Shown here: positions 53,832 through 62,927 of the stretch, piece after piece
Layout of the letters: each line of letters starts with the position of its first letter
How positions within the stretch are numbered: position 1 is the first letter of the stretch
From: Stigmatella aurantiaca
GTDB taxonomy: Bacteria; Myxococcota; Myxococcia; Myxococcales; Myxococcaceae
NCBI RefSeq assembly: GCF_900109545.1
Contig: NZ_FOAP01000001.1
Coordinates: forward strand, 372,001 to 436,000
Direction: 5' to 3'
DNA length: 64,000 bases
Position numbers and translations under genes: made by a program
The notes under the pieces: generated by a model
Told to the model about the DNA's origin: nothing
Database searches by the model: none
What the model saw: the letters and a program-made list of their open reading frames with translations, nothing else

Positions 53832-54899
53832 TCACCGTTTGGGGGCGCGGAGGATCCAGGAGAGCACCCGCCCGTCCAGGCCCAGCACGAAGAGCTGAGC
53901 GCCGAGCAGCACCGGTTCCGTGCGAAGCGGGGTGTCGGCCTGAAGCGAGAAGAGGGGCGTCATCCCCTCGGGGTTCAGGACAAGCAGTTGTCCCTGGCTG
54001 CCACTGGTGGGGATGAGCAGGCGCTCCTCCCAGATGGCGGGCCGCGTCACCAGCGAGGCGGGCAAGTTCGTGCTGGAGAGCGTCTCTCCCGTCCCGGGCG
54101 AGAGCGCAAGGAGCTGGGGCGGCTCGGTCCCCGTTCCCACCCAGAGTTTGCCCAGGGCCACCGTTGGCGGGCTCGTGAGCAGGGTGGAAGGCTGCTTCTC
54201 CCAGCGCAGGGCCCCGTCCGAGGCGTTCAGGGCGGCCACGCGGCCGTTCCTCGCCGTGGCGTAGAGCGTTTCCGCTTCCAGGGCCAGTCCCAGCACCTGC
54301 TCCAAAGGGTGGGTCCACCGTGGCGTGCCGTCCTCGGTGGAGAGCGCCACCAAGCCCGCCGCTCCCGTTGCCACCACCAGGGTGTCGCCGATGAGAAGCG
54401 GGGCGGGCGGCCGGGCCGGGGAGGCGTCTTGCTTGGGGGGCGGGCGGCTCCAGCGCACCTGCCCCGTGTCCAGCGCATGGGCGCGGACGCCTCCCTCCGC
54501 ATCCAGGACATAGACGAAGGATGCATCCGCCGTGAGGTCCGTGAGGATGGGTGGCTGGCCGGTGAGGTGCCAGCGCTCCTGGCCGGTGGGAACGTCCACG
54601 CCCACCAACTCTCCTCCTGTTGTTCCGACAACCACCGTATTGCTGGACTTCACGGGCCGTGCCGCCACCTCCTGCGCGAACCGGAGCCGCCAACCGGGTT
54701 TGCCCGTCCGGTCCAGCCGGAGCAGGACGCCGGTCTCGGTTCCCACCAGGACGCCATCCTCCAGGGCCAACAGCCCCGAACGGGACGAGGCGTTGGCGGA
54801 GAACTCGAAGCGCCGCTCCGCCGGGCGCTGGCAGCCCGCCGTCCCTGTCACCAGGAGCACGAGCCACAAGAGGGTGCATGGACAGGCGCGCGGCAGCAT
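53832..54899 (-). CDS. BamB-like PQQ-repeat beta-propeller lipoprotein
   Basis: 355 residues. Lipoprotein signal MLPRACPCTLLWLVLLVTGTAGC. At least six PQQ-type blades can be read (GVLVGTETGVLLRLDRTGKPGWRLR, VVVGTTGGELVGVDVPTGQERWHL, YVLDAEGGVRAHALDTGQVRW, GLVALSTEDGTPRWTHPL and later ones), ending VLGLDGRVLSWIL. This is the layout of BamB, the barrel-assembly lipoprotein, but similar propellers serve other roles, and no bam gene adjoins. The ATG at 54899 is picked for the signal peptide. Divergent from adenosine deaminase across 58 bp. Confidence 0.83.
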   Translation of the reverse strand: MLPRACPCTLLWLVLLVTGTAGCQRPAERRFEFSANASSRSGLLALEDGVLVGTETGVLLRLDRTGKPGWRLRFAQEVAARPVKSSNTVVVGTTGGELVGVDVPTGQERWHLTGQPPILTDLTADASFVYVLDAEGGVRAHALDTGQVRWSRPPPKQDASPARPPAPLLIGDTLVVATGAAGLVALSTEDGTPRWTHPLEQVLGLALEAETLYATARNGRVAALNASDGALRWEKQPSTLLTSPPTVALGKLWVGTGTEPPQLLALSPGTGETLSSTNLPASLVTRPAIWEERLLIPTSGSQGQLLVLNPEGMTPLFSLQADTPLRTEPVLLGAQLFVLGLDGRVLSWILRAPKR

Positions 54900-54957
54900 G
54901 GTTTGAGGGATGCATCTTCCAGCCCTCCACCGGGTTGGCAAGCAAGGAACTGTGACC

Positions 54958-56118
54958 ATGGCTTCCATTCGTGACGACGAGCTGCCCAACGCCACGGGCA
55001 TTCCTTCGGCCGCACGGCGCACCGATATCTCCCCACCTCCCACGCTGGAGGTCACCGAGGAGCTGCTCCACGCGCTGCCCAAGACGGACCTGCACTGCCA
55101 CCTCGATGGATCCATGCGGTTGAGGACCATCCTGGAACTGGCCGAGCAGCAGAAGGTAAAGCTGCTGGCGGACACCGAGGACGGCCTGGCCAAGGCCATC
55201 CACATGGGGGAGGTGTGCAAGAGCCTCGAAGAGTACCTCGTGGCCTTCGATGTCACCCTGTCCGTGCTGCAGACTGCGGAGGCGCTCTACCGCGCCGCCT
55301 ACGAGCTGGCGGTGGACGCGGCGGCCGAGAACGTGCGCTACCTGGAGGTGCGCTACTCGCCCGCGCTGCACCTGCAGAAGGGGCTGAAGATGACCACGGT
55401 CATCGACTCGGTGCTCGAAGGGCTGCGCACGGCCAAGCGGGAGACGGGCATCAAGTACGGCGTCATCGTCTGCGGCATCCGTCACATCAACCCGCAGACG
55501 TCCATGCGGCTGGCGGAGCTGAGCGTCGCCTACAAGAACCGGGGCGTCATCGGCTTCGACCTGGCCGGCGCCGAGGCGAGCTTCCCCGCCAAGGACCACA
55601 AGGACGCCTTCCAGCTCATCCTCAAGAACAACGTCAACTGCACCGCGCACGCCGGTGAGGCGTTCGGTCCCGAGTCCATCTCCCAGGCCATCCACTACCT
55701 GGGCGCGCACCGCATTGGCCATGGCACGCGGCTGCGCGAGGACGGCGACCTGCTCAACTACGTGAATGACCACCGCATCCCGCTGGAGGTCTGCCCCACG
55801 TCCAACGTGCAGACCGGGGCGGTGTCGAGCCTCGCGGCGCACCCGCTGAAGTTCTACTTCGACTACGGCCTGCGGGTGACCATCAACACCGACAACCGGC
55901 TCATCACCGACACCACCGTGACGAAGGAGCTGTGGGTCGCGCACAAGGAGCTGGGGCTGTCGCTGGAGGACCTCGCCACCATCCTCGTCTCCGGCTTCAA
56001 GAGCGCCTTCCTGCCGTTCCGGGAGAAGCAGGACCTGCTGCGCAGCGTGAACCAGGAGATCGCCACCACGCTGGCCGCGTTCGAGACCCGGCCGAAGATG
56101 GTGCGTCAGCCCGCCTGA
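54958..56118 (+). CDS. add: Adenosine deaminase
   Basis: 386 residues. TIM-barrel deaminase converting adenosine to inosine. Zinc ligands and catalytic residues: LHCHLDGS (HXH), HAGE (His and Glu), HRIGHGTRL (His), and the last Asp in INTDN. The last motif is TDN rather than TDD of Escherichia coli; this form occurs in actinobacterial and other bacterial adenosine deaminases, so activity is expected. The ATG at 54958 has AAGGA upstream; the upstream frame has no homology. Nine bases before the SDR gene, so probably one transcript. Confidence 0.93.
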   Translation: MASIRDDELPNATGIPSAARRTDISPPPTLEVTEELLHALPKTDLHCHLDGSMRLRTILELAEQQKVKLLADTEDGLAKAIHMGEVCKSLEEYLVAFDVTLSVLQTAEALYRAAYELAVDAAAENVRYLEVRYSPALHLQKGLKMTTVIDSVLEGLRTAKRETGIKYGVIVCGIRHINPQTSMRLAELSVAYKNRGVIGFDLAGAEASFPAKDHKDAFQLILKNNVNCTAHAGEAFGPESISQAIHYLGAHRIGHGTRLREDGDLLNYVNDHRIPLEVCPTSNVQTGAVSSLAAHPLKFYFDYGLRVTINTDNRLITDTTVTKELWVAHKELGLSLEDLATILVSGFKSAFLPFREKQDLLRSVNQEIATTLAAFETRPKMVRQPA

Positions 56119-56127
56119 GCGGCTCCC

Positions 56128-56907
56128 ATGGACCTGGAACTCGCCGGGAAGGTGGTGCTCGTCACGGGCGGCTCCGAGGGGTTGGGGGCCGCCGTGTGCG
56201 GCCGGCTCGTCCAGGAGGGGGCCCGGGTGGCGCTGTGTGCCCGGAACGCGCAGCGGCTGGAGGCCACCGCCGCGGCCTTGCGCGCCCAGGGCGGCGACGT
56301 GCTGGCCCTGCCCACGGACGTGACTCAACCCGAATCGCTGGAGCGCTTCATCGGGGCGGCCCACGCGCGCTGGGGGCGGGTGGATGCGCTGGTGAACAAC
56401 GCGGGCTCCGCCGCGTCGGGTCCCTTCAGCGCCCTGAGCGATGCCCAGTGGGAGGAGGATCTCCAGCTCAAGCTGTTCGCCGCGGTGAGGGCCGCCCGGC
56501 TGACCGTGCCGCACCTTCGCGCGGCCGGGGGCGGGGCCATCCTCAACGTGCTGTCCATCCGGGCCAAGGCCCCAGGCGCCCAGTCCATGCCCTCGTCGGT
56601 GACGCGCGCGGCGGGCATGGCGCTCATGAAGGCCCTCTCCAAGGAGCTGGGGCCCGACCGGATCCGCGTGAACGCGGTGCTCGTGGGAATGATCGAGAGC
56701 GGCCAGTGGGCCCGCCGCGCCGAGGCCTCTGGGAAGCCTCCGGAGGCGCTGTACGCCCAGATGAGCCGGGACGCGGGGGTTCCCCTGGGCCGCATCGGAC
56801 GGGCCGAGGAGTTCGCCGACGCGGTGGCGTTTCTCATCTCCCCCCGGGCGTCCTACATCAGTGGGACGGCCCTCAACGTGGACGGCGGCCTGTCCCCGGT
56901 GGTCTGA
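56128..56907 (+). CDS. SDR-family protein with altered catalytic residues
   Basis: 259 residues. NAD(P)-binding TGGSEGLG (13-20) and NNAG (about 90-94) are present, but the region that should hold YXXXK reads PSSVTRAAG, so both Tyr and Lys are missing, while Ser in LSIRAKAPG remains. This fits the BKR-like atypical SDR subgroup (cd05344), reported to lack a proper catalytic tetrad. It may bind rather than reduce a substrate, or use another residue. Length is normal and the C-terminus (YISGTALNVDGGLSPVV) complete. Cotranscribed with adenosine deaminase. Confidence 0.88.
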   Translation: MDLELAGKVVLVTGGSEGLGAAVCGRLVQEGARVALCARNAQRLEATAAALRAQGGDVLALPTDVTQPESLERFIGAAHARWGRVDALVNNAGSAASGPFSALSDAQWEEDLQLKLFAAVRAARLTVPHLRAAGGGAILNVLSIRAKAPGAQSMPSSVTRAAGMALMKALSKELGPDRIRVNAVLVGMIESGQWARRAEASGKPPEALYAQMSRDAGVPLGRIGRAEEFADAVAFLISPRASYISGTALNVDGGLSPVV

Positions 56908-56916
56908 GCCCCGGCG

Positions 56917-58110
56917 CTAAGGCGTCCGCGGGGCCCTGGGAACGAGGAAGAGCAGCCGTCCCTTTTGCTTCATCAGGCCCGCGGCCAGCTCCGCATCGGC
57001 CCCCCGGCCCCAGAAGACGTCCACCCGCCCCGCGCCCCGGATGGCACCGCCCGTGTCCTGGTTGAGGACGAACCGGGACAAGGGCTGCCATGCCACCTGG
57101 CCGCCCGCCCTGGCCACGGGCCGCTCGGTCCGGATGTAGGCCAGCGCGCCGCGGGGGAACAGCCGTGCATCCGTGGCGATGGACCGGCCCGGCGTCACCG
57201 GCCGCCCGAGCGAGCCCACCGCGGCGCCCTCCAGGAAGCGGAAGAACACGTAGGACTCGTTGTGGTCGAGCACCCGGTGGCACTGGGCCGGGTTCAGGGC
57301 CAGCCAGCCGCGCAGGGCCTGCATCGACATGGTCTCGCGGGGAATGGCGCCCTCCTGGATGAGGAGGGCGCCGATGCTCCGGTAGGGCCGTCCATTGGAG
57401 GCGGCATAGCCGACGCGCCGCTCCGTCCCATCTGGCAGCCGCAGGATGCCGCTGCCCTGGACCTCCAGGAAGAAGAGCGCCACGGGATCCTTCGCCCAGG
57501 CCAGCTCCAGCTTCTGGTTCCCCAGCTTGCCGCCGCGAATCTCCGACCGGGTCCAGTAGGGGACCACCCGCCGCCCGTCGAGCCGTCCGAAGAGGCGCTC
57601 CGCCTTGAACCGCTCGGCGAACGGTTCGAGCGAAATCTCCAGCAAGTCAGCCGGGGGGCCGTGGATGGGCGTGGCGTACTCGCCCGTGGGGCTCAGGCTC
57701 GCGTCGATCAGGGGCTCGTAATAGCCCGTGAAGAGCACCGTGCCGTCCTCTCCGCCCGCGGCCTCCATCCACTCGAAGTCTTCGAGCACGCGCCGGGTGA
57801 GCTCCGCGGGCGTCAGGCCTGGGGTGACGCGGGCGCTCAACCGCTCCAGGGCATCCCGCATCTCACCGGCAGTGACGGTGCGCGGTCCGAAGACGAAGCC
57901 CTTGCCGGCGGGCTGGGCGCGGAGCCAGGTCAGGCTCTGGGAGATCGCCGTCCGGAGCGACTCGGCATCGCCATCGTCGCTCAGCTCCAGGGGACGCGAG
58001 AGGGGGACGAGCGCCTCTTCAGGGCGGGTGATGGGGGCCCGGGCCGCGCGGGAGCACGCGGTGGCGAGCAGCAGGCACGCGGCCCACCCGAGGGCATGAG
58101 ACAATCGCAT
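56917..58110 (-). CDS. mltA: Membrane-bound lytic murein transglycosylase A (MltA)
   Basis: 397-residue outer-membrane lipoprotein: signal MRLSHALGWAACLLLATAC with lipobox ATAC. MltA cuts the glycan backbone of peptidoglycan with formation of 1,6-anhydromuramyl ends. The insert domain (LFTGYYEPLIDASLSP ... PIHGPP), the central block YWTRSEIRGG and EVQGSGILRLPDG, and the 3D-like catalytic end (SRFVLNQDTGGAIRGAGRVDVFWGRG) with Asp residues are all visible. The frame continues upstream to 58215 without homology. Two genes (58119 and this) are nine bases apart on the same strand. Confidence 0.94.
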   Translation of the reverse strand: MRLSHALGWAACLLLATACSRAARAPITRPEEALVPLSRPLELSDDGDAESLRTAISQSLTWLRAQPAGKGFVFGPRTVTAGEMRDALERLSARVTPGLTPAELTRRVLEDFEWMEAAGGEDGTVLFTGYYEPLIDASLSPTGEYATPIHGPPADLLEISLEPFAERFKAERLFGRLDGRRVVPYWTRSEIRGGKLGNQKLELAWAKDPVALFFLEVQGSGILRLPDGTERRVGYAASNGRPYRSIGALLIQEGAIPRETMSMQALRGWLALNPAQCHRVLDHNESYVFFRFLEGAAVGSLGRPVTPGRSIATDARLFPRGALAYIRTERPVARAGGQVAWQPLSRFVLNQDTGGAIRGAGRVDVFWGRGADAELAAGLMKQKGRLLFLVPRAPRTP

Positions 58111-58118
58111 GCCAGGGT

Positions 58119-59201
58119 CTATCGCGTACCGGCCTGGGACGGCGCAAGCGCGGGAAACACGCGGCCCGCATTCAGCCCCGCGCCCACCCCCAGGGCGAAG
58201 GCGAGCGCAATCCACAGGAGGGTGCTCAGCCGGGAGCGGGACGGCGCCTGCCGGGGTTGCGCCTGGGCCGGGGGCGTCTCCTGTTCATCCGGGATGAGCA
58301 CCAGGACCTTGATGCCGCCGTAGAAGAGGGTGTCCACCAGCTCGGTGAAGAACCGCTCGTACTCTTCCTCGGTGAGGTCCAGCCCCCGGCCGTAACGGCT
58401 CCGGTGGCGCTTCAACACCGCGGCGTGGTTGCGCAGCTGGGCTTCCTTCTTCGACACATCCACCCAGCCACAGGGAATCGCGGGGGCCCACTCCTGCGTC
58501 GACACGAGGGAGATGGGCTGCCGGGCCAGGAGGCCCCCCGCGGTGCTGGGCCCATCCGGCTCGTCGATGCGCAGCCGGTAGGCGGCCGTCCCATAGCTCT
58601 TCCGGGCGAACGCGGCCCGGACGAGATCGGCGATCACCGCGGCCTTGTTCGCGAACGCCGTGCGCAGCTTCTCCCCCGTCTGATGGGGGTCTCCCGCGCT
58701 GGCCGCCGTGATGACGGAGGCCGGTTCGAGCGGCGCCTCCAGCCGGTAGTCGGGCTGGGTGACGGTGGGAATCGGCGCGTGAAGGCTCCCGTCGGTGGGC
58801 CTGGCGGCGGGCCTGGCGGCGGGCTTGGGGGCGGGCGTGTCCGGAATCTCCAGCGGGGGGAGGGTGTAGGGCGCGGTGGCCGGGGCGGGGGGCTCGGCCT
58901 TCGCGGCCTCCAGGGCCCGGCGGGCCCCGGTGTTCCGGCGGATGGGCCGGGTGGCGTCGTCGTTGGGAGGGGGCGCGGCTGGGCCGCGCAGCCGTGGCTC
59001 GGGGGACGTCTCCTCCTCCGGCTCGGGCTCCTCCCAGGTGGGCTGGGGCGGCGAGGTATTCAGGACGAGGCGGGTGGAATCCTCCGGGGCTTCCCAGGAC
59101 TCCTCCTCGTCAGCGGGCGGCGCCTCCTCCTCCAGCGGACGGAGGCGCGTCTCTTCGGTGGACACCACGGGGGGCCGGGGCTCCCGGTGTTTGCTCGCCA
59201 T
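58119..59201 (-). CDS. Tail-anchored protein of unknown function
   Basis: 360 residues. About 150 residues at the N-terminus are Glu/Pro/Ala rich and disordered. A compact region follows (about 165-310: ASVITAASAGDPHQTGEKLRTAFANKAAVIADLVRAAFARK, then AAYRLRIDEPDG, STQEWAPAIPCGWVDVSKKEAQLRNHAAVLKRHRS and DLTEEEYERFFTELVDTLFYGGIKVLVLIP). A single transmembrane helix lies at the very C-terminus (about 330-348, LSTLLWIALAFALGVGAG), so the bulk is cytoplasmic. No family recognised. Cotranscribed with mltA (nine-base gap), so it may be a cytoplasmic partner of envelope remodelling; this is inference. Confidence 0.8.
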   Translation of the reverse strand: MASKHREPRPPVVSTEETRLRPLEEEAPPADEEESWEAPEDSTRLVLNTSPPQPTWEEPEPEEETSPEPRLRGPAAPPPNDDATRPIRRNTGARRALEAAKAEPPAPATAPYTLPPLEIPDTPAPKPAARPAARPTDGSLHAPIPTVTQPDYRLEAPLEPASVITAASAGDPHQTGEKLRTAFANKAAVIADLVRAAFARKSYGTAAYRLRIDEPDGPSTAGGLLARQPISLVSTQEWAPAIPCGWVDVSKKEAQLRNHAAVLKRHRSRYGRGLDLTEEEYERFFTELVDTLFYGGIKVLVLIPDEQETPPAQAQPRQAPSRSRLSTLLWIALAFALGVGAGLNAGRVFPALAPSQAGTR

Positions 59202-59248
59202 GTTCCTCCCCTTTCGTCATGGGTATCCGCGCGCGGGTTCTATCCTGT

Positions 59249-61771
59249 TCACGGCGTGTCCTGGGAGTCGAGAGGCAAGGACACGGAGAAGCGGGTCCCC
59301 TGTCCGGGCCCGGGGCTCGTGGCCTGGATGGTTCCCCCGTGGCGCTCGACGATTTCCCGGCAGATGGCCAGGCCCAGGCCCAGGCCCCCCGCGTAGTGCT
59401 GGGCCGCGTTCCGGGCCCGGAAGAAGGGGGTGAACAGGCTCGACAGGCTCTCGGTGGGGATGCCGATGCCCCGGTCCTCCACCGCGAGGTGGACCCGGGG
59501 CGGCTCGGCGTGGAGGCGCACCTGAATGGGGGCGTCCGGAGGCGAGTAACGCGCCGCGTTCTCCACCAGGTTGGTCAACAGTTGGTCGAGACGCTGCTCG
59601 TCCCACCGGCCCACCAGGGGGGCCTCGGGAAGCTCGAGCTGGATGGGCGTGAGCCGCTCGCGGCTGGCGTGCTGGATGCGGTCGACCACCTCCCGGGTCA
59701 GCGCGGACAGGTCCATGGGCGCGCGCTTCAGGGACAGGCGGCCTCCCTGGAGGCGGGCGATATCCAGCATGTCCGAGACGAGCCGGGTGAGGCGGTCCAC
59801 CTGACGCCGCAACCGCTCCAGCGTGGAGCGCTGCCGCTCCAGGGGAATCACCGGGTTGTCCTGGGCCTGCCGGAGCAGCAGCTCGAGCGTGGCCTTGAGG
59901 GGCGTCAGCGGGGTGCGAAGCTCATGGCTGGCCATCGACAGGAACTGATCCCGGATGGAGACCGCCTCGCGCAGCTCCTTCTGGGTCTGTTCAATGCGGG
60001 CCGCCATCTCGTTGAAGCCCGCCGTGAGCTGAGCGACTTCGTCGTCTCCCCGGGCGGGAATGGGCTGCTCGAGCGACAGCGTCTTGAGCGCGGAGAAGCC
60101 GTCGCGGAGGGCGCCCAGCCGCTGCGCCACATCCCGGCCGACCCACTGGGACAGCAGGAGCGCGATCGCCCCCGCCAGCAGGGCGACCGCCACGACGATG
60201 GCGCTCAGCCGCGTCACGGGCGCGAACGCCCGGCGTAGGCGCGAAACCACCACCACCGTCCAGGGCGTGTCCGGCACCTGGGCGTGGGCGATGAGGAGCC
60301 GTTGCCCCGAGGCATCGAAGGCCTCGAGCAGGCCCTCGGACCGCGAGAGTTCCCCCTCCTTCACGAGGGAGAGAATGGGCGCGCGGGTGAGGACTTCGCC
60401 CCGCTCGGTCTCCCGCAGGAGCCGGCCGTCCCGCCGGTCGAAGATCTCGACGTGATAGCTCTGGGAGGCCAGCGTCGCCTGATTGCCCAGCCGGAGCAGC
60501 GAGACGCCTCCCACGAAGACATCCGGGGCCAGCTGGCCCGTGTCCACCCGCGAGGAGAACGCCACGGCGGGGATTCCCGCCGCGTTGAGGAAGGGCCGGG
60601 ACAGGTACACCCCGTCCGAGGCCATCGCCTCCAGGAAGTAGTCCCGGTGCGAGAAGTTGCCCTGGATGGGGCCGGTCCGGGGGGAGGCCACGGCCACGTC
60701 TCCGCGGCCATCCAGCATCCAGACCTCATCGAACTGGCCGGAGAGCTTCTCGAGCAGGGCAAACCGCGTCCGCAGGGAGGCCTCGTCCCGGCCGCGGATC
60801 CATCCCCGCAGCGAAGGGTCCTGGACCTGGGTGGACAGCAGGGCCCGGGACATCGACGCGCTCTGCGCCAGCCAGGCCGCCTCGGCCAGGGCCGCATGTT
60901 GCGCCTTGCCGCGCAGCTCGCGCTCGATGGCCTTCTGCGCGAGCACCGAGGCCAGGGCCCCCACGGCGATGATGGGCAGCACCGAGGCGAAGGCCATGCC
61001 GCGGAACAGCCGCCACCGGACCCCGGAGGGCTGGGGCTGCCGCGTCACGGTGGCCAGCAGCAGGCACCCCACGCACAGGACCATGTAGAGCTCCATCCCC
61101 GTCCAGGAGCCCGCCATGGCCAGCACCCCGGCCAGCATGGCGAACGGGACACTCAGCACGCCGGCCCCGGCCCGGCACAGGTTCCGGTGGCCGCGCAGTC
61201 CGCCCACGGTGAGCAGCAGGCTGGCAGCCAGGAAGAGCAGGGCCATGGGCAGGGCCATGGCGCCAATCCCGGGGCTGATGGATGGGCCCGCCTGGCTGGG
61301 GCGGATCAGCAGCAGCGCCCCGAACGACAGGGACACCGCCGCCAGAAACCCCGGCAGCAAGGTGCGCTCGCGCCAGCGGGGAAGCTGCTCCAGGACGAGG
61401 CCCACCGCCATCAGGGGGTAGAGGATGCCCCCCGTCAGGCCGCGAAAGATGATGGACACGGTCCACCAGTAGATCGCCAGCGGTGCCAGGAACAGCGCCC
61501 GCCCGGTCCAGCGGAGCCACGCGGGCCAGCCGCTGTACAGCATGGAGGCGATCATCATCGCCGAGCCCACCAGGAAGGCCGAGCCCAGCAGCCGGATGTA
61601 CGGGTAGATGGGCTGGAAGAGCCGCGAGCCGAACTCGTAGGGCACGTAGACCATCGTGATGCCCACCAGCAGTCCGAACGCAGCCGCGACTTGCTCGACA
61701 CGAACGCGAATCAAAGGGAGAGGTTTCCGGAGCCAGGGTCCAAGGCCGTGCCAAGTCAAACAGGATTGCAA
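59249..61771 (-). CDS. Membrane sensor histidine kinase
   Basis: About 840 residues. N-terminal module with eight or so transmembrane segments (about 25-265), a periplasmic dCache/PAS-like sensor (about 285-525: WLAQSASMSRALLSTQVQD, FDEVWMLDGRGDVAVASPRTG), another transmembrane helix (about 530-550), HAMP (about 555-605), HisKA with SHELRTP (about 615), and HATPase (NLVENAARYS, DRGIGIPTESL, GGLGLGLAI). All phosphotransfer motifs are intact. No response regulator adjoins, so it is an orphan kinase. The TTG start at 61771 is uncertain; no good ribosome site was seen, and a start further in, before the first transmembrane helix, is possible. Confidence 0.9.
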   Translation of the reverse strand: MQSCLTWHGLGPWLRKPLPLIRVRVEQVAAAFGLLVGITMVYVPYEFGSRLFQPIYPYIRLLGSAFLVGSAMMIASMLYSGWPAWLRWTGRALFLAPLAIYWWTVSIIFRGLTGGILYPLMAVGLVLEQLPRWRERTLLPGFLAAVSLSFGALLLIRPSQAGPSISPGIGAMALPMALLFLAASLLLTVGGLRGHRNLCRAGAGVLSVPFAMLAGVLAMAGSWTGMELYMVLCVGCLLLATVTRQPQPSGVRWRLFRGMAFASVLPIIAVGALASVLAQKAIERELRGKAQHAALAEAAWLAQSASMSRALLSTQVQDPSLRGWIRGRDEASLRTRFALLEKLSGQFDEVWMLDGRGDVAVASPRTGPIQGNFSHRDYFLEAMASDGVYLSRPFLNAAGIPAVAFSSRVDTGQLAPDVFVGGVSLLRLGNQATLASQSYHVEIFDRRDGRLLRETERGEVLTRAPILSLVKEGELSRSEGLLEAFDASGQRLLIAHAQVPDTPWTVVVVSRLRRAFAPVTRLSAIVVAVALLAGAIALLLSQWVGRDVAQRLGALRDGFSALKTLSLEQPIPARGDDEVAQLTAGFNEMAARIEQTQKELREAVSIRDQFLSMASHELRTPLTPLKATLELLLRQAQDNPVIPLERQRSTLERLRRQVDRLTRLVSDMLDIARLQGGRLSLKRAPMDLSALTREVVDRIQHASRERLTPIQLELPEAPLVGRWDEQRLDQLLTNLVENAARYSPPDAPIQVRLHAEPPRVHLAVEDRGIGIPTESLSSLFTPFFRARNAAQHYAGGLGLGLAICREIVERHGGTIQATSPGPGQGTRFSVSLPLDSQDTP

Positions 61772-61931
61772 GCCAGCCCAGTGGAGTCCAACGAGAAGAC
61801 GCCCCGCGTGCGGCCCGGCGCGTGAGGGTGTGCTAAGTCCTGGCGCCCAGCGCGCCCTGCGGGTGGAATCGCGCTGAACCCGGGCCGTGCGTCCGGAACG
61901 AAGCTCACGCCAATCATTTCAGGGAGGGAAG

Positions 61932-62378
61932 ATGGAAGACATGTCTGGAGGGCCGGGGCCGATGGGCGGCGATGCCCGGGAGAAGGTGAACCTGCCCGCG
62001 ATTCTGCTGATGGTCAGCGGCGGCATTGGAATCGCCTTCGCGTTGCTGGGCGCCGTGCAGTCCCTGACCGGGGGCAGCGCCGCGCAGATGGAGCAGATCC
62101 TCAGCGATCCGAACCTTCCCGAGGGCGTGAAGACCTTCGCCACGGCGTCGAGCAAGGGCGGCATCTTCGTCAACCTGATCAGCCTGGCCCTCAATGGCCT
62201 GGTCTTCTTCGGCGCGCTGAAGATGAAGAACCTGGAGAACTACAAGCTGGCGATGGCGGCTTCCATCATCGCCATCATCCCGTGCTTCGGGTGCTACTGC
62301 ATCGGCATCCCGGTGGGCATCTGGTCGCTCATCACGCTCAACAAGCCCGAGGTGAAGTCCGCCTTCCGGACCGTCTAG
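61932..62378 (+). CDS. Small membrane protein of unknown function
   Basis: 148 residues. Soluble Gly/Met-rich start (MEDMSGGPGPMGGDAREK), then four hydrophobic segments: about 22-44 (LPAILLMVSGGIGIAFALLGA), about 77-98 (GGIFVNLISLALNGLVFFGAL), and a bent pair about 105-140 (LAMAASIIAIIPCFGCYCIG then IPVGIWSLITL) with three Cys. The ending (LNKPEVKSAF) is the tail common to many myxobacterial small membrane proteins. AGGGAGGGA precedes the ATG. No function can be assigned. Confidence 0.82.
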   Translation: MEDMSGGPGPMGGDAREKVNLPAILLMVSGGIGIAFALLGAVQSLTGGSAAQMEQILSDPNLPEGVKTFATASSKGGIFVNLISLALNGLVFFGALKMKNLENYKLAMAASIIAIIPCFGCYCIGIPVGIWSLITLNKPEVKSAFRTV

Positions 62379-62920
62379 CGCCGCGCGGCGCCGGGCCTGG
62401 GGGCACCTGCTCCCACGCCCGCCCCGGTGGGGAGCAGCTCCCCGGGCCCGTGCTTCTGCATCCGCGTGCACACCAGCTGCACCTCCGGCGTGAGCACGCG
62501 CCGGGCCGCATGCAGGGGCACGTAGCCCCGCGCCCGGTAGAAGGACTCCGCGTTGAGGCTGGCATCCAGGTTCAGGGTCCGCGCCTGGGCGCCCCAGGCG
62601 AGCGCCTCCAGCGCGGACAGCAGCGCGGAGCCCACGCCGTGGCCCACCGTCTCCGGGGCGACGTAGAGCGCCTCCAGCTCCCCGCGCACCGGGTCGAGCT
62701 GCCCGAAGCCCACCAGCTCATCCTCCCACTCGGCGACGAGCACCGTCCGGGGCGGGTCCACGGGCATGTAGGCCTCGGGCCGCAGGAGGTCCACCCAGGT
62801 GCTCACCTCCTGGGCGCTGTAGGCCCCCCGGCACAGCGAGGAGACGGAGCGGGTGTGGAGCCGCCACAGGCCGTGGCGGTCCCCCGCGTCTGCTTCGCGC
62901 ATGCTCAGGCGGCGGGTCAT
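62375..62920 (-). CDS. GNAT-family N-acetyltransferase
   Basis: 181 residues. GNAT motifs: READAGDRHGLWRLHTRSV (motif C), LVAEWEDELVGFGQLD (motif D), LEALYVAPETVGHGVGSALLSALE (acetyl-CoA-binding VGHGVGSAL) and LNLDASLNAESFYRARGYVPL (motif B). The substrate (amine of protein, small molecule or antibiotic) is unknown. Its stop overlaps the stop of the membrane-protein gene by four bases. It is preceded on the same strand by glgC, 7 bp away. Confidence 0.9.
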   Translation of the reverse strand: MTRRLSMREADAGDRHGLWRLHTRSVSSLCRGAYSAQEVSTWVDLLRPEAYMPVDPPRTVLVAEWEDELVGFGQLDPVRGELEALYVAPETVGHGVGSALLSALEALAWGAQARTLNLDASLNAESFYRARGYVPLHAARRVLTPEVQLVCTRMQKHGPGELLPTGAGVGAGAPRPGAARR

Positions 62921-62927
62921 GCGGCGC

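Noticed and set aside
61735-61760. TTGGCACGGCCTTGG on the minus strand, resembling a sigma-54 -24/-12 element
   Set aside because: It lies at the very start of the kinase frame and the -12 has GG in place of GC; no second match or activator gene nearby.
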